NCBI GenBank assembly: GCA_930367205.1
Contig: OV884009.1
Location: 35,349,841 to 35,413,840, forward strand
Direction: 5' to 3'
Source of the DNA: Acanthosoma haemorrhoidale
Lineage: Eukaryota > Arthropoda > Insecta > Hemiptera > Acanthosomatidae
DNA: 64,000 nt
Below the pieces are notes generated by a model. The model was not told the DNA's origin. It ran no database searches and worked only from the letters and a program-made list of their open reading frames with translations. This document shows positions 11,233 through 23,392 of the stretch, in pieces (positions within the stretch are counted from its first letter, which is position 1; every line of letters starts with the position of its first letter). The position numbers were made by a program, and so were the translations under genes.

Positions 11233-12388
11233 AGTGTTAGGTTTCTTGAGGTTTGGTTCGTCAAGAGCCTCCATTTACCTTAAGTGGTATATATTATGTT
11301 GCGGTGTAATGTAAAATAACACAAACAGGTGCGCGTTCACGGTGAGAAGACTTATTCATTCTGTCGAAAGTTTGTTCATTTAAGGTGTACAATGGTTGTA
11401 AGAGGAACGTCTTTGCCGTGGCCTAAGGTAACATCTATGAGCTGGATAGCGCTATCCACCAACCAAGTGCTGGTGTTGTCGAGAGCCAAATAATAAAATA
11501 AGAACTAACCTTGAGTCGTTCGCTTGCTTGCACACAGGGAGCGCTCGTTTTGATGTTCACTTCTACATATTTAGCTTACTTTTATGTAACTATATTATTA
11601 TTGTTACTTTCATGTTCATCAAACACCAATTAGTAATATATATTTGAAATTTCAAGTGCTGAAGATAAATTGTCAATTTCCGAGCTAGTCCTGCTTAGAG
11701 GTTTATCTTGAAGTACTGCCGTCGAGTCTAGCACAAAGAAATTGGCAAGTAATCTTGACTGAGAGCCGAACAGGGCGAGAAATTCGAGAGGTTGGAGAAA
11801 GCATGTTAATATTTCAAAGTTGATCTGTAATCCGAAGATAAGGCCCTGCAACCCGTTTATTTCAGTAAATATTTCCCCTTCTGTTGGGTTACCTTTCTCC
11901 TGCCTTCGTCGAATAAATCATACAGTTCATTTCGGATTCAGCCTCTCTTCGCCGATCTTCCTCGCTTAAATAGCTATCCGCCCTTTCTTTTACAGCCCTA
12001 AATCAAAGCAGAGTTTACAGTATTTTATAGCCCATAGATTCCGAGTTTGAGATTTTTTTTAGAAGTCCGTTTGACTTTCAGTTTTATGCATGAGATGGGA
12101 CGGAAAAAAGTGGAGGGTCTACTGGAATGGGCAAGGGTCACTGCATATATAAAACGTTTTGAACGGGATTCGAGGATTTTAGGGAATCCTGTATGATTTG
12201 ACGAAATGTGCTTTAGGTCCAGGCCCAAGAGGGTATGAAATGATAAATCTCAAGATAATTGACGCCTCTCTTGAAATAAGAAAATTATGGCCGCGTCACC
12301 CTGAGGTCATTGTTAGCCGTGAGTATAAATGAGTAGAAGTTTTTGTTGGGGCTTTGATTGGCTGGTTTCAGCAAATTTAATTATTGGT
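11233..12388. other. No recognised feature
   Basis: Mixed AT-rich sequence with several short open frames and no recognisable domain or repeat partner. Confidence 0.4.
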
Positions 12389-12425
12389 GACGTTTCGACA
12401 CACTATGTATGTCCGCATCAGGTCC
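12389..12425 (-). ncRNA. Hammerhead-ribozyme-like motif (degenerate), probable repeat remnant
   Basis: Read on the minus strand the order is CTGATG-C, a short stem GACA/TGTC with a 9-nt loop, then GAAAC. The hammerhead core is CUGAUGA, stem II, GAAA. One core position differs (A to C) and an extra G precedes the stem. A related but more decayed copy lies at 61480-61525. Penelope-like elements are known to carry hammerhead motifs. Activity is doubtful, and the motif may be only a conserved repeat end. Confidence 0.3.
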
Positions 12426-12741
12426 TGATAATCAGATAACGAAAAAAGAAAGTAGGTGTTGAACGTGATTGGTAATAATTAAAAAAAAGAGTTGTATCTA
12501 TGTTTTTTATATATATATCTGTTCCATCTATTATTTATATTCTTCTAATTCTAAGCTATCAAATGCTATATATTAATATTAGTTTATTAGCCACCCATAC
12601 TTCATTCGTAAAATAACAGGCTTTGTTTATATATATGTTGATCCAAACTTTTGTTACTAACTACTATCAATTATGTTTGATACATATGTTTTTCCTCTTT
12701 TTATGACGTTTTATTCAGCTAAGCTTTAATATTTAAGAAAA
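12426..12741. other. No recognised feature
   Basis: AT-rich spacer, unremarkable. Confidence 0.4.
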
Positions 12742-13847
12742 ATGCCTCACCTGTGTTTGAGAATTCCCCCTATTTGACCCACTGACACGAAATTCAACCT
12801 GGATTTCATTTGTGGATGTGATATCCAGAAAAATAATGTCAAAACTTTGGGGATCTATGTCTAATGTGATATGTTGTAAAGTGTTATAATTAAAATATAA
12901 AAATAATTTAATGTTAACATTCATTTATATTAAATTCGTTAGTATTGTAATCTATTCATCAATGTATAACATTACTACTAAATAGATATGAGGTAACCTT
13001 ATCGCTAGCTCAGAACATATCAATTACCCACATGGAATTAATTATATTTGAGATTATTAAAAATTAATTAGGAAAATTATTAAAAATGCACTTGTTATTT
13101 AATTTCTCAGCGCTCATTATTCACACTGTACCGTTTAGTGTGAAAAAAAACTTTCATAATTGAATGAAGAATACGGGAACAAAATAATGAAACGTGTTGA
13201 AGTATATATTTATTAACTAACTACTTTTTAATGAAAAAATAAATAGTTTTTTAATTAAAGATAATATCGTCCTATTACGAACTATAGATCAGATATCCGA
13301 CAAATAATGTCAAAACTATAGGGATCTATTTCTAATGTGATATGTTGTGAAGTGTTATAATTAAAATATAAAAATAATTTAAAGTTAATATTCTTCTATA
13401 TTAAATTAGTTAGTATTGTAATATATTCATCAATGTATAACATTACTACTAAATAGATATGAGGTAACCTTATCGCTAGCTCAGAACATATCAATTACCC
13501 ACATGGAATTAATTATATTTGAGATTATTAAAAATTAATTAGGAAAATTATTAAAAATGCACTTGTTATTTAATTTCTCAGCGCTCATTATTCACACTGT
13601 ACCGTTTAGTGTGAAAAAAAACTTTCATAATTGAATGAAGAATTTTATATTTTATATTAAATTCAATAGTAGTCTAATATAGATTTATTTATGTTTTTAT
13701 AATGTCTCACCTGTGTTTGAGTATTCCCCCTGTTTGAAACACTGACACGAAATCCAACCTGGGTTTCATTTGTAGATCAGATATCCAGAAAAATAATGTC
13801 ACAACTGTAGGGATCTATGTCTAATGTGATATGTTGTGAAGTGTTAT
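12742..13847. repeat. Tandem array of three partial units with a 220-bp identical block
   Basis: Unit 1 is 12742-13172, unit 2 is 13287-13643 and unit 3 is 13702-13847. Units 1 and 3 start with the same tcacctgtgtttgag block; unit 2 lacks that part; unit 3 lacks the right part. The segment 12953-13172 appears identical base for base to 13424-13643 (offset 471), while the adjoining left parts of the units differ at several positions. No protein-coding frame is seen. Confidence 0.9.
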
Positions 13848-14450
13848 ATTTATAATGATTATATATTCAACCCCAATTTATATGTGAACATAACCACATA
13901 TAACGTGAACATCTCATAAATATTGTAAATTTTCCTTAATACAAACTGTTAATTGTTACTACTTCGTCTAGGCTATTACTTACCTGGGATTGACTAATCC
14001 ATTATAGACGTGTTTCACCCTGATAAATTGTCATTACTTCGCCAGAACATAAATCGTTTAGATTTATTTATTACGTTTGTAACTTCCTACAATTAGAATA
14101 CTAGCTATTCTAGGTGCACAAAAATTCAAAATGTCTTATTTTTTTAGCATTCGTGACTCGAGAAATTTAACGAAACATGTTAGATTTTCCTAGAAGATTA
14201 TCCTTTCCACGCCCTCAGTCACCAAAGCAGGCAATAATTTATCAGCTTAATATGGCATATCTGAAATATTTGTTTAAAATTGCAGGTCAAATGAATTATT
14301 TCAACGACCACTAGAGACGAACGAGAGTCGATTGATCCGTGTATATTTTAAAGTAGCACTACTTTCTCTGTGCTCGGTAACAAGAACGTGAAGAAATGAA
14401 GCGCTTACATTTCTAATATATTTTTGAGTTCGAAAAGAAAAAAAGAAAAA
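13848..14450. other. No recognised feature
   Basis: AT-rich sequence between the tandem array and a LINE-A copy. Confidence 0.4.
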
Positions 14451-14919
14451 CTCATTCCTTTCAAGTTTATGAAATTCCGCCAAAACGTATACAATCACGC
14501 TAATTTCCTAGTCATTAAACTGGGCCACACATCCATATAATCCTCCTCGGAGACTAAAGCGGTAGTGGCCTCGTGACCTGTTATAAATTCACGACAGTGG
14601 GAGTCCTGTAAACGGCCAGTTTCTCCAATCATGTATGTGAGCCTCTGTGGCCCTCGCACTCTTGGTCAGCCACTGGCTCGTATCCGCTGACGTGGCTGAG
14701 CGTGGGGGGCTTCCCAGGACTACGCTTCCTGTTTTGCACTGGAGAGAGGTGACAAAGATGTGGAACTAGGATATCTCAAGGCTGTTTGTATATATTGTAT
14801 GAACGAGCGGGTGAATGAAGAAATGTAAATATGGTGTCAATGAGATCATTGATAGCAATTACTTATTGCCAAATAAGGATTATTGTAATTTTATTGCAAT
14901 AAAGGTTGTTGTTGTTGTC
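14451..14919 (+). mobile_element. LINE-A copy, 5'-truncated, ORF2 end and 3' UTR
   Basis: Starts at ctcattcctttcaagtttat (ORF2 codons for LIPSKFMKF in intact copies), continues through the stop region and 3' UTR, and ends after aataaag with a gttgttgttgttg tail at about 14905-14918. The coding part is degraded. No clear flanking duplication was found. Confidence 0.85.
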
Positions 14920-15485
14920 TATATCTTTTTACGATAAATTTGATTGGCATGTCTTAATGAACATGAAAGGTTTCATTATCAACACTGTGAGCTCAAAGTT
15001 AGTCTCGAGTGTATCAATGAGTTGTATCAAGCGTTCGTCGGGAGATCGACTTAGGCTGATAAGCGATGATAAGTTTCCATCTAGTCTGCTTGTGGACAAG
15101 GTTCCGACATAAAATATAACAGAACAAATATATATAACAACAATAATGTAACAACAGAAACAAAATAAAGGGGCTTATATACAGTGGACAGAAGTTTCCG
15201 GACAAGTAATATATTTCTTAATACTCAGAAACTATCATGAAGATTAAATTTTTTTTTTTCAGAATTAAATTAGAACTTAATTAATCTAAACAAATAATAA
15301 ATTGATCAAATTTATTTTTAAAATAAGAAAAGTATTTACGGCATGAGTAATTTGGTTTACCCAGTAATCCTTATTTCTGAGGTAATACAAAACAATATTT
15401 TCATTCAGACTTATACAAATGACAAGTATAGACATCCGTGAGAGAATTATTAGTTTATGCATTGTAGATATACATGTTTATCTAT

Positions 15486-15489
<4 letters not shown>
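14920..15489. other. No recognised feature
   Basis: AT-rich; no recognisable coding or repeat content. Confidence 0.4.

Positions 15490-15567
<78 letters not shown>
15490..15567. repeat. (AT)n microsatellite, about 77 bp
   Basis: Uninterrupted alternating A and T. Open frames running through it (tyrosine-isoleucine repeats) are artefacts. Confidence 0.98.
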
Positions 15568-15570
<3 letters not shown>

Positions 15571-16604
15571 ATGTCAAACAAGTTGTTATATATTAAAATC
15601 AATAAACCACATTGTTTTATTTTATCACCAGTCATGTTTCAACCCGACATTCTTCTTTTTTCTTCAGGAGTTGATGCAGATGTTTTTATAGGTTTATCAA
15701 TGACTTTATTTACTGAATGGAGTTAAACAATCTTTTTTTTTTTTGCAGAGGTTCGGTGTTTTTTTTTTAGATTGTCACATTTCTTTATGATGTTATATAT
15801 ATATTTTTTTTTTTGGCCGAAAAAGAATATTTTATCTGTCATCGTTGTTCATAGAGGACTTTTTACGAAACATTTAAACTCGGAATCTATCACTAAAATC
15901 AGGTTCTTGTTATCTTAACATGTGATCTTAAACACACTGGAGTATATTAGAAGCAATAACGAGCACAGAACAAAAAAGAAAGTTTAGAGAGGGGGGAGGA
16001 GCACCAAAAGCCCTCAGCACATAGTTGCTCTGGCGCAGCTGAAGTTCCTGGGGCTTTGTAGTTCTTCTATTGAGAGATCATCTCTAGCATCAAAAGCCCC
16101 TAGAGTAACTTTCTTTCTACCTGCTAGCATTTTATATCCGAAGTCTAATCGTTTTTAGGGTTTCTAGAGAGACCCTAGAAAAATGTATTTATACCAGTCT
16201 TCATCGTAAATCGTAGAGACAGGAGTTTTATTTAGCGACTCTATTTGATTTGATAACATGATCTGTACTCCAATCTACATAACACATGAGTAAATTTCAT
16301 TAATTAATTATTCGTTATTAAAACAAAATAAAAATCTTGAATTTTGGCAAGGAATCAAATAGATCTCGACGAATTAATTAATCACGAATAACCTATATCG
16401 AAACTTTCGTAGATTGCAACTACAAAAAGGTCATCAACGCCGTGTGTAGGAGCTTATAGTCATGCAGTTATGCAGTGGTTCATGGTAATTCCATTCGATG
16501 ACAAATAAAACCAATGAAAAGTAATAATTACCACTCATTAGTGGCTGTTTAGGCCACACTCTTATTTATTTATTTGTTTTTTATTACACATTTTTTTTTA
16601 GATT
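15568..16604. other. No recognised feature
   Basis: AT-rich with several T-runs. A GC-richer part at 16000-16110 has no recognisable content. Confidence 0.4.
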
Positions 16605-17705
16605 AACAACAACTATATTATGATAAAATTACAATCTGCCTGATTGGGCTGTAAGTAATTGTGATAAGTGATCTCATTCATACCAGTTAACAATTTTCAT
16701 TCACTTTTTTTTTCTTTTTTTTTTTTTCTTAGCTCTCAAACTTATACAAAATAGGATGTAGGAAAAATAAAAGGAAAATTATTTTGGGCTGATGAGTGCC
16801 TTTCACTAAGGGGAGTCCCCCATTTGAAGGATGTATGAGAAGGATATAGGGTGTGGAGTGCCTAAAGGAGGCGGGTGGATTCAGGAAGTTAGAGTCTACC
16901 GAGGGTGGAGCCTAGGGGTACCTAGGCAATGGTTCGCAGTCGGCCAGGTCAAGCCTGGCCCGCCCCGGCAGGGGCCTGCAATAAGTCGGCCTCTCGGCCG
17001 GAAGGTCGACCCTGCCTAAGCAGGTAGTAGGGGTACTGTGGCTTCGGTTGAGTCGGCCTGGAGATCGGCCTCGATCTCTTGGCTGGGTGTAGATCGTTCA
17101 GTCCTCGGGTTCTATGACGTCGATCGTCCTCCAGGCGTCGGCTGTCCAGCTGTGCTTCCATCTGACGGGCATTTTGACGTGGTTGAAGGTCGGAGAATAG
17201 TGGGTTGTGGCTGTGTCGGAGTGAGTCGAAAAATTTGATGTGCCTTCTCTTGATAAAATATTGAATGTTGAGCACTTCAATTTTTTTGTGCATTTCGTCT
17301 GCCTCCATTCGGTCGAACGGGGTATGTTTGAGGGAGGTGCGGAGAACTCTGTTCTGAAATTGCTGGAGTGTTTTGAGAGTGTTAGGAGTTAGATACTTGA
17401 AGAGTGGGGTCCCATACATCAAGGCAGGTCTCAGGACGCTCTGGTATATCAGCAGCTTGAGGCGTACCGTTAAAGCCGGGCTGTGTATTAGTCATTCACT
17501 CGCTCATTCATACACAAACAGACCCTCGCAGGCGAAAGAGGAAGCGGGGAGTCTTGGGAAGTCCCCCACGCTCCTCCGTCAGCCGCGTCACCAAATACGA
17601 GCCAGTGGAGGCTGACCAAGAGCGTAAGAGCCACAAACGCTCAGGACATGATTGCAGAAGCAGGCCACTGCCAGGACTCCCACTGTTACGAATTTATAAC
17701 AGGTC
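16605..17705 (-). mobile_element. LINE-A 3' UTR copy split by a LINE-B insertion
   Basis: The outer element is LINE-A in reverse, present as 16605-16705 (3' tail) and 17492-17705 (remaining 3' UTR, ending in cactgttacgaatttataac). The two halves join logically once the inner element (16706-17491) is removed. The 9-bp repeat tcattcact at 16697-16705 and 17492-17500 is the target duplication of the inner insertion. This shows LINE-B was active after this LINE-A copy landed. Confidence 0.85.
16706..17491 (-). mobile_element. LINE-B (Jockey-like) 5'-truncated copy with poly(A) tail
   Basis: The minus strand carries the end of a Jockey-like ORF2. Upstream residues RLKLLIYQSVLRPALMYGTP lead into the open frame 16949-17422 (157 codons from its first methionine), with LQQFQNRVLRTSLKHTPFDR and FIKRRHIKFFDSLRHSHNPLF. 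The same sequence plan appears at 28200-28444. The C-terminal third is basic and proline/arginine-rich. The 3' UTR ends in a tail seen as poly(T) at 16706-16728. Length is 786 bp, far short of a full LINE, so it cannot be autonomous. A 9-bp target duplication bounds it. Confidence 0.85.
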
Positions 17706-20643
17706 GTCAGCTATTTGTTAAGGTATTTTTAGGATCAAACTTAATTTGTTTAGTAAAAGTAGACAAATTCAAGGGAATGAGCTTTATGTTTAAATCCCAT
17801 TTATAACAGTGTTCGTTGCCTGTGTAACCTTCATGTTACCCTTAGACGACTTTTGGTGACACCTGAGGGTGATAGGCGTATGCTTTTTTTTTACAATTTG
17901 TGTGTACCTGCCCTCTGCTGCTTAGAGGATTTGTTCAGAGTTACCTCGCCAAAGTAATTCATTGTGCTCTCAGTACAAGTTACTAGTGAGTGTTATATAT
18001 ATAGTTATATTATAATTTTAATTGTTGTATCGTTTAGTTTAATTTCACATTTGCAATGTTCCTTCTCAAACTAGTGCACAATAAGGGTCATTAGTAAATT
18101 AATTAGCTAGTCAACAAATATTTTCCTATTGTATTGAACGAATTGTAAAGTCCTGATTAATCGCGTGTAACGTTTGAAATATCGCTGGGTCATATGTACA
18201 AATACCAATATCGCAGAAGTAACAAAGCATTTCATTGTTTGTATGCATCCAAGCAGACTTAATTTTTTATTATTTTAGTCGTTTAATTAGAAATGCTTGC
18301 GAGAAAACATTTCCATTCTATCAAATATTGCTTATGAACCATTCGTCAATACGATTGATGATGCAATTTTCAGTGAAAAGCTTGGGTAGATATTCATGAG
18401 TATTATTTGTTATCAGCTTCAGAATAAATTGTCTGGAATACAAGTTTTAGAATCATAGCAGCGCACATTGTGACTACCTTAATAATACATCTAGCCGGGT
18501 GTATGGGGTTTCAATGTCTATCAATTAATCAAACTTTATAAGTTCGCGTATGTTGCATGTAATAGTTGTGACTACAGCTGCACAATTGTTTCCATCAACT
18601 GAATATTATGGAAAGACCCCTTTATTATTTATTATAAAATGGGGAGAATCATCACAGTCTCATTTTTTAAAAATATATGGTACGTTTTATGGTTCTTTAT
18701 TTTTTAAAGCTTAAAGTACTTTTCTAAGCAGTGGCTCAGTATCTTTTTCGGCATACAAGTGATTAAGGATTACCCATTGTTACAGATTCAATTTTAACTA
18801 TTTTGTCAAAACTTTTTAAATTTTAAATATATAATTCAATTTTATTCACGGCTATGCATTAGTAAAATTAATGATTTGTTGGCAATCATCTAATAAATTA
18901 TTACTTCAGATTTTGGTGAGAGCGGAACTGGAAAATTATCATTAAAACTGGAATTCTAACTTCAAACAAAGGTTTGTGGTTGGTTTAAGTTAATTAAACG
19001 ATACCTAACAGATTAATTCAGTAATGTTAATACATTCTAATAATTAAAAATTAATTTAACCGGCTATAACTGAAGTAAATATTAGAATTTCGGCGGAACC
19101 ACCCTAAATCTCATTGTGACAATAAGTCATTTTAATGAGGTCGTTAATGAGAGTAAATAACGGGAGTAGGCCTCTGAGAAGAGTCTCTTCAGCCTGAATG
19201 GCTGACAACTAAAACACTGAACACTGTGGAAGACGGGGGGGGGGGAGAGAAGGGTGGGGACATAAAGAAGCGAAGAGAAAAGAAATACGTCGTATTTGAT
19301 GAACGAGTCGTAGACAAACAATTGAGGTTGTTTATTTTAGACGGGATGGTAACGTGAGAGTAGAGGGGGGTGAGAGTGTAGTGTTTGAAATGGAAAAATG
19401 TCTGGATTCCTGGGATAGAGGTTATACTACAATTCCAGATCGCTCTTATACTCATACACTCATATGATCACACCATTTCAAACTTATATTAATCTATCGT
19501 TATTTGAGAAAATACAATATACTTATATAGAATATACTATATACTCACACTATGTACAATTCAAGTTCATACGAAAGAATTCATAATTTTTTTTCTCTTT
19601 AATTGGGTGAATCATTAATCTGTACCTTTAAAAGTATGTTAACATTTAAAACATTTGTTTTAAATTTTTACCTAATAAAAGTGTGTTGCTACAATTATAA
19701 ACTAAATCGTATTTTTGTTTTTTATTAAATATGCACAAAAGAAATAAAGGTCGTAGAAAAAGTAGAAAAAGAATTTAAAAAATAAATAAATAAAACGATT
19801 GTTAAAAAACTTTAGACCCAAAATACTGCATTTTATCAGTATCACCCTAAATGGACTAAACATCGAAATAAATAAACCTGTTTAAATCGCGTTGTATCCC
19901 CGACTTATATTGTTTGCTTTCGAAACATTATTTCCCGCAATTTATTTGAATTTCTCTTAAATTTACCATCTTAAATATATCATCAATTATAGGGAAATCT
20001 TAAAACATCTTCTGCTGTGCGCCTTCGTACTTTATTTATTATTCGTGCTTTACTTCGTACCTTATTTATTACTAGCTTATGACGTGATAGTTTTCTTAAT
20101 AAGAAATTAGGGATAAAGAGACTTTAAGAGCTATTGTCAAGCCCCAAAAGAAATAAAAAACGGGAAATCGTCATTCTGTTATATATGTAGATGTTCACAC
20201 CAGTGCAAAGTCATGTTGCTTCTAATTCACATGGCACATGGTGGGGGGTATAGAGTGGGGATGAGTCGGAGTCGCCTGTGATGTTAGCCATCTTGTCGGC
20301 GTAATAAGTTTCATTTGTGATAAATATTGAGCCGCAACATTGAGAAGTGAGAAGAACATTGGCAGGGGTGATATACCAGGTAATCGAGGATTCTTTATCT
20401 CTTCTCCACGGAGTCCATTTGTACATTGTGGATACCCTGGTGTCGGGTGTTTAACGTGTACATATGTAAACAAGTACAATATCGGGAAGTATGGATTATT
20501 GGAAATTAGGGCCCATTTTGGTAACATTTAAGATTTAACTACGGTTCTAAGAACAAATAGAATGTTATTACGTATCCAAAATATTTGAATACAAAACATA
20601 ATTATTAGGAATAGCTTTGAAATTACTTTGTCGTTACTGTCTT
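17706..20643. other. Mostly AT-rich, no recognised gene
   Basis: Contains a G11 run at 19235-19245. Overlapping minus-strand frames of 71 and 101 codons at 20211-20527 have no recognisable domain and may be a 5' UTR or repeat part. Nothing else stands out. Confidence 0.4.
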
Positions 20644-20783
20644 AAATTCAACTGTTCCTCTCTTGCTTGTTCTAACACTCTCTGGAGTTCTCTTCCTCCC
20701 TCTTAATATCCGTTGCTTCGTCCTTCCGTAATTTTAAAACCCTCCTACTCCAACACCTACTTACTCATATAGACGCTTGCTAA
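20644..20783 (+). pseudogene. LINE-C ORF2 C-terminal remnant
   Basis: Across frame changes the plus strand reads SLACSNTLWSSLP, then LNIR, then RNFKTLLLQHLLTHIDAC and a stop ending at 20783. The LWxSLP...NIR...FK-LL plan is the typical C-terminal signature of many LINE ORF2 proteins. The copy at 47669-48500 ends with the parallel words LCNFLPLNIR, SSKALLFKHFL and the same D-A-C-stop, so the two belong to one family. At least two frameshifts make it non-functional. Confidence 0.6.
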
Positions 20784-21160
20784 CCAAGGATCGTTGTATT
20801 ATTTTGTACTATTTATCTATTTTTACTACATTACTACCTTATTACTGTTATCATAGCTGCAATATTTTAAAATTGTAACCACCATTAAAAGTAATTTAAT
20901 AACTATTTTTTCCCCTTTTTTTTATTTTAATTTATTTGTTTATTATACTTGCTTTTCTTATCTAGTACTTAAATACAATAGAGAATCATATCTTATCATT
21001 TAAGCAATACTTTTTGGTTTTTTATTATTTTATTTTCTCCCAGTATGGGACGTCTTGGCCAGAATTGTGTTTATTTATGTGCCCTTAATTGTGAGAGGAA
21101 AAATCAAAACTTTAAATTTTCAATAGGTTGTGATGTTGGCCTTGAGTAAATTAATTTAAA
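20784..21160. other. No recognised feature; may include LINE-C 3' UTR
   Basis: AT-rich sequence following the LINE-C stop codon. No tail or flanking duplication was identified. Confidence 0.4.
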
Positions 21161-21762
21161 ACATCCCATCTTTCAATAGAAAATATATTATTAATCTACA
21201 AAGAGCTGTAGGGGACCGCTAAAAAATCCTTTCAATCAAAAGTCCTGAGAAAAATAGTGAATGCCCCTTATTGCGTCAAAAACAAAACCATTCTTTTTAA
21301 TATACCCTACATTCTTGAAACCATCCCTTCAATGTTCATGAAATTCCATAGTAACCTATCCAACAAGCACAATCCTCCTCGGAGACTAAAGCGGCAGCAG
21401 CCTCGTGACCTGTTATAAATACGTGACAGTGGGAGTCCTGGCAACGGCCAGTTTCTCCATTCATGTCCTGAGGGTCTGTGGCTCCCGCGATCTTGTTCAG
21501 CTTCCACTGGCTTGTATCCAGTGAGGCGGTGCCGGAGAAGCTTGGGGGAGTTCCCGAGACTTCGCTTCCTATTTCGCATGTGAGGGCGGTGACAACTAAT
21601 GAGAAATAAATGTGGATTTGGGAGCTCTGTGCATTGTTTGTAAATACTGTAGGAATGAGCGAGTAAATGAAGAATTGTAAATATGGTGTGAATGAAAACA
21701 TTATGGCAATTATGACAATTACTCGATAGGGCAGATTGTAATTTTTAACACTATAAATAAGT
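21161..21762 (+). mobile_element. LINE-A copy with internal deletion, ORF2 end and 3' UTR
   Basis: Starts at acatcccatctttcaatag and continues to the 3' terminal gcagattgtaattttt. Compared with 35279-36066 it lacks about 36 bp between ctacaaag and gagctgtag, a deletion with short matching ends, and a second stretch near 21347-21375. The reading frame is destroyed. The last bases near 21762 are approximate. Confidence 0.8.
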
Positions 21763-22340
21763 TACTATATATATAGAATTTCAGACCGATTGAATAATTT
21801 TTATGACCGCATTCGTAGAACATACAAACATGATGAGTAATAGTACTTTACTGAAAGTAAAGCTTTTCCATTCGTGTTAGGGAATAAAGGGGGTTTTCTG
21901 ACCCTACGGTGTTGTCCGGATGAACGCTCGCCCTCTATCACCTGAGTGGTGGCCGCTGGATGATATATCCAATAATGCTGATGAATGGATGGACTGGCCA
22001 TCTAAGCCGCTCGTCCTTCTCATTTGGCTCACGTACACCACTAATGTATCAAACCCACGGCCCTTTGTGAACCCCGATCTTCAAGACTCTATGGCCCTAA
22101 AAAGAATCGTTGATCGAATACTGATGTAGTGAGTCTACATTCAAAGATGGCGTGATAAGAGATCAATATCTGCTATTAAGTAAATCAAAGAAAAAATTGA
22201 TGAAAAGTAAATATATTTTTTTTTAAAACTCCAATACAACGGTCAACTCTATGGCCTCGCTATCGTGTAACCTTGCGCACTACAAAATTATAACTACACG
22301 GTTACGGATGCCAGATCCAACTATCATATACTGCGAGGAC
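21763..22340. other. No recognised feature
   Basis: Two opposite-strand open frames of 66 and 69 codons overlap at 21801-22129, with no recognised domain. Confidence 0.4.
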
Positions 22341-22606
22341 AATCAACTAACGAATTGGAGTGGTCGTAACCCTTACTAACTACAAGTTGCACCTAGTATA
22401 TTATTATAATCAGTACAATATTCAATACATGTAAATCCGAATAAGTTTTTCTTCGTTTCGGAACAAACAACAAATATAATACACAGATGAAAAAAAATAT
22501 AGACATTACGAATTATAAGCACAAACTCTTTATAAAGAAAGATTTAATAATAATATATTTTCAATATTCCGACTGCAAGGCTTCTGGTCCTTTTGTGTAT
22601 CGAAAC
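22341..22606 (+). repeat. Direct repeat, copy 1 of a pair (22341-22606 / 23124-23392)
   Basis: Begins tcaactaacgaattggag and ends ccttttgtgtatcgaaaca. The second copy, about 780 bp downstream in the same orientation, differs at scattered positions and by small indels. No coding frame is shared, so this looks like a local duplication or two copies of a non-coding repeat. Confidence 0.85.
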
Positions 22607-23123
22607 ATTCTCAAACGAACACTGAACTCTTCATAACCGAACCGCAGGTCGACGGTACTCTGTTTGGTTTAGGTTTTTTGGTGGTTTTAGAGCTTTAGTA
22701 GACAAATGAAATAACACCAGATTATTTTTCAGTTGAATAAAATTTAAGCTTTGATAAGTGACAACACACACACGGACAAACCCTGATAAACCCAAAAGCG
22801 AACCATATATAAAAAAAATCCCGAAGTCGTAAAACAATAAAAAATTAAAGACGTGGGTGCCAAAAACCTGCCAACTGTGTTATATTTTGACAATGCCATG
22901 CTGTATGAGTAAATGTATATTATTTTAACATGTTGACAACGGATTAAATATTTTTGTGCCCAGATAAGTCGAGAATGTCATTTATGTATAGAAAGTGCTC
23001 AGGTTGTTTAAATCAGTTTTTAAGAGACAAATCCACTTTACACTTCAAATAATTATTCACTTCTCAATCGTCCAAGTTATGATACGCGTAAACATTTTTT
23101 TTAAAGATGCGCTTTTTTCATTC
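22607..23123. other. Spacer between direct repeats
   Basis: AT-rich, with a 68-codon minus-strand frame at 22631-22837 that I do not recognise. Confidence 0.4.
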
Positions 23124-23392
23124 AGTCAACTAACGAACTGAGGTGGTCGTAACCCTTACTAACTACACGCTGCACCTAGTATATTATTATAATCAGTACA
23201 ATATTCAATACATGTATATCCGAATAAGTGTTTCTTCGTTTCGGAACAAACAACAAATACAGAAGAAAAAAAATATAGGCATTACGAATAAATACTATTA
23301 TAAGCACAAACTCTTTATAAAGAAATATTTAATAATAATATACTTACAATATTCTGACTGCAAGGCTTCTGGTCCTTTTGTATATCGAAACA
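23124..23392 (+). repeat. Direct repeat, copy 2 of a pair (22341-22606 / 23124-23392)
   Basis: Matches copy 1 from tcaactaacgaactgagg through ctgcaaggcttctggtcc to tatatcgaaaca, with an extra short insertion (ataaatactatt) in the middle. The 88-codon open frame here is broken in copy 1. Confidence 0.85.

Noticed and set aside
15419..15726. Two overlapping 89-90 codon plus-strand frames
   Set aside because: They run through the (AT)n microsatellite and consist largely of tyrosine-isoleucine repeats.
16831..17019. 62-codon plus-strand frame in a GC-rich stretch
   Set aside because: It is antisense to the LINE-B C-terminal coding region and 3' UTR.
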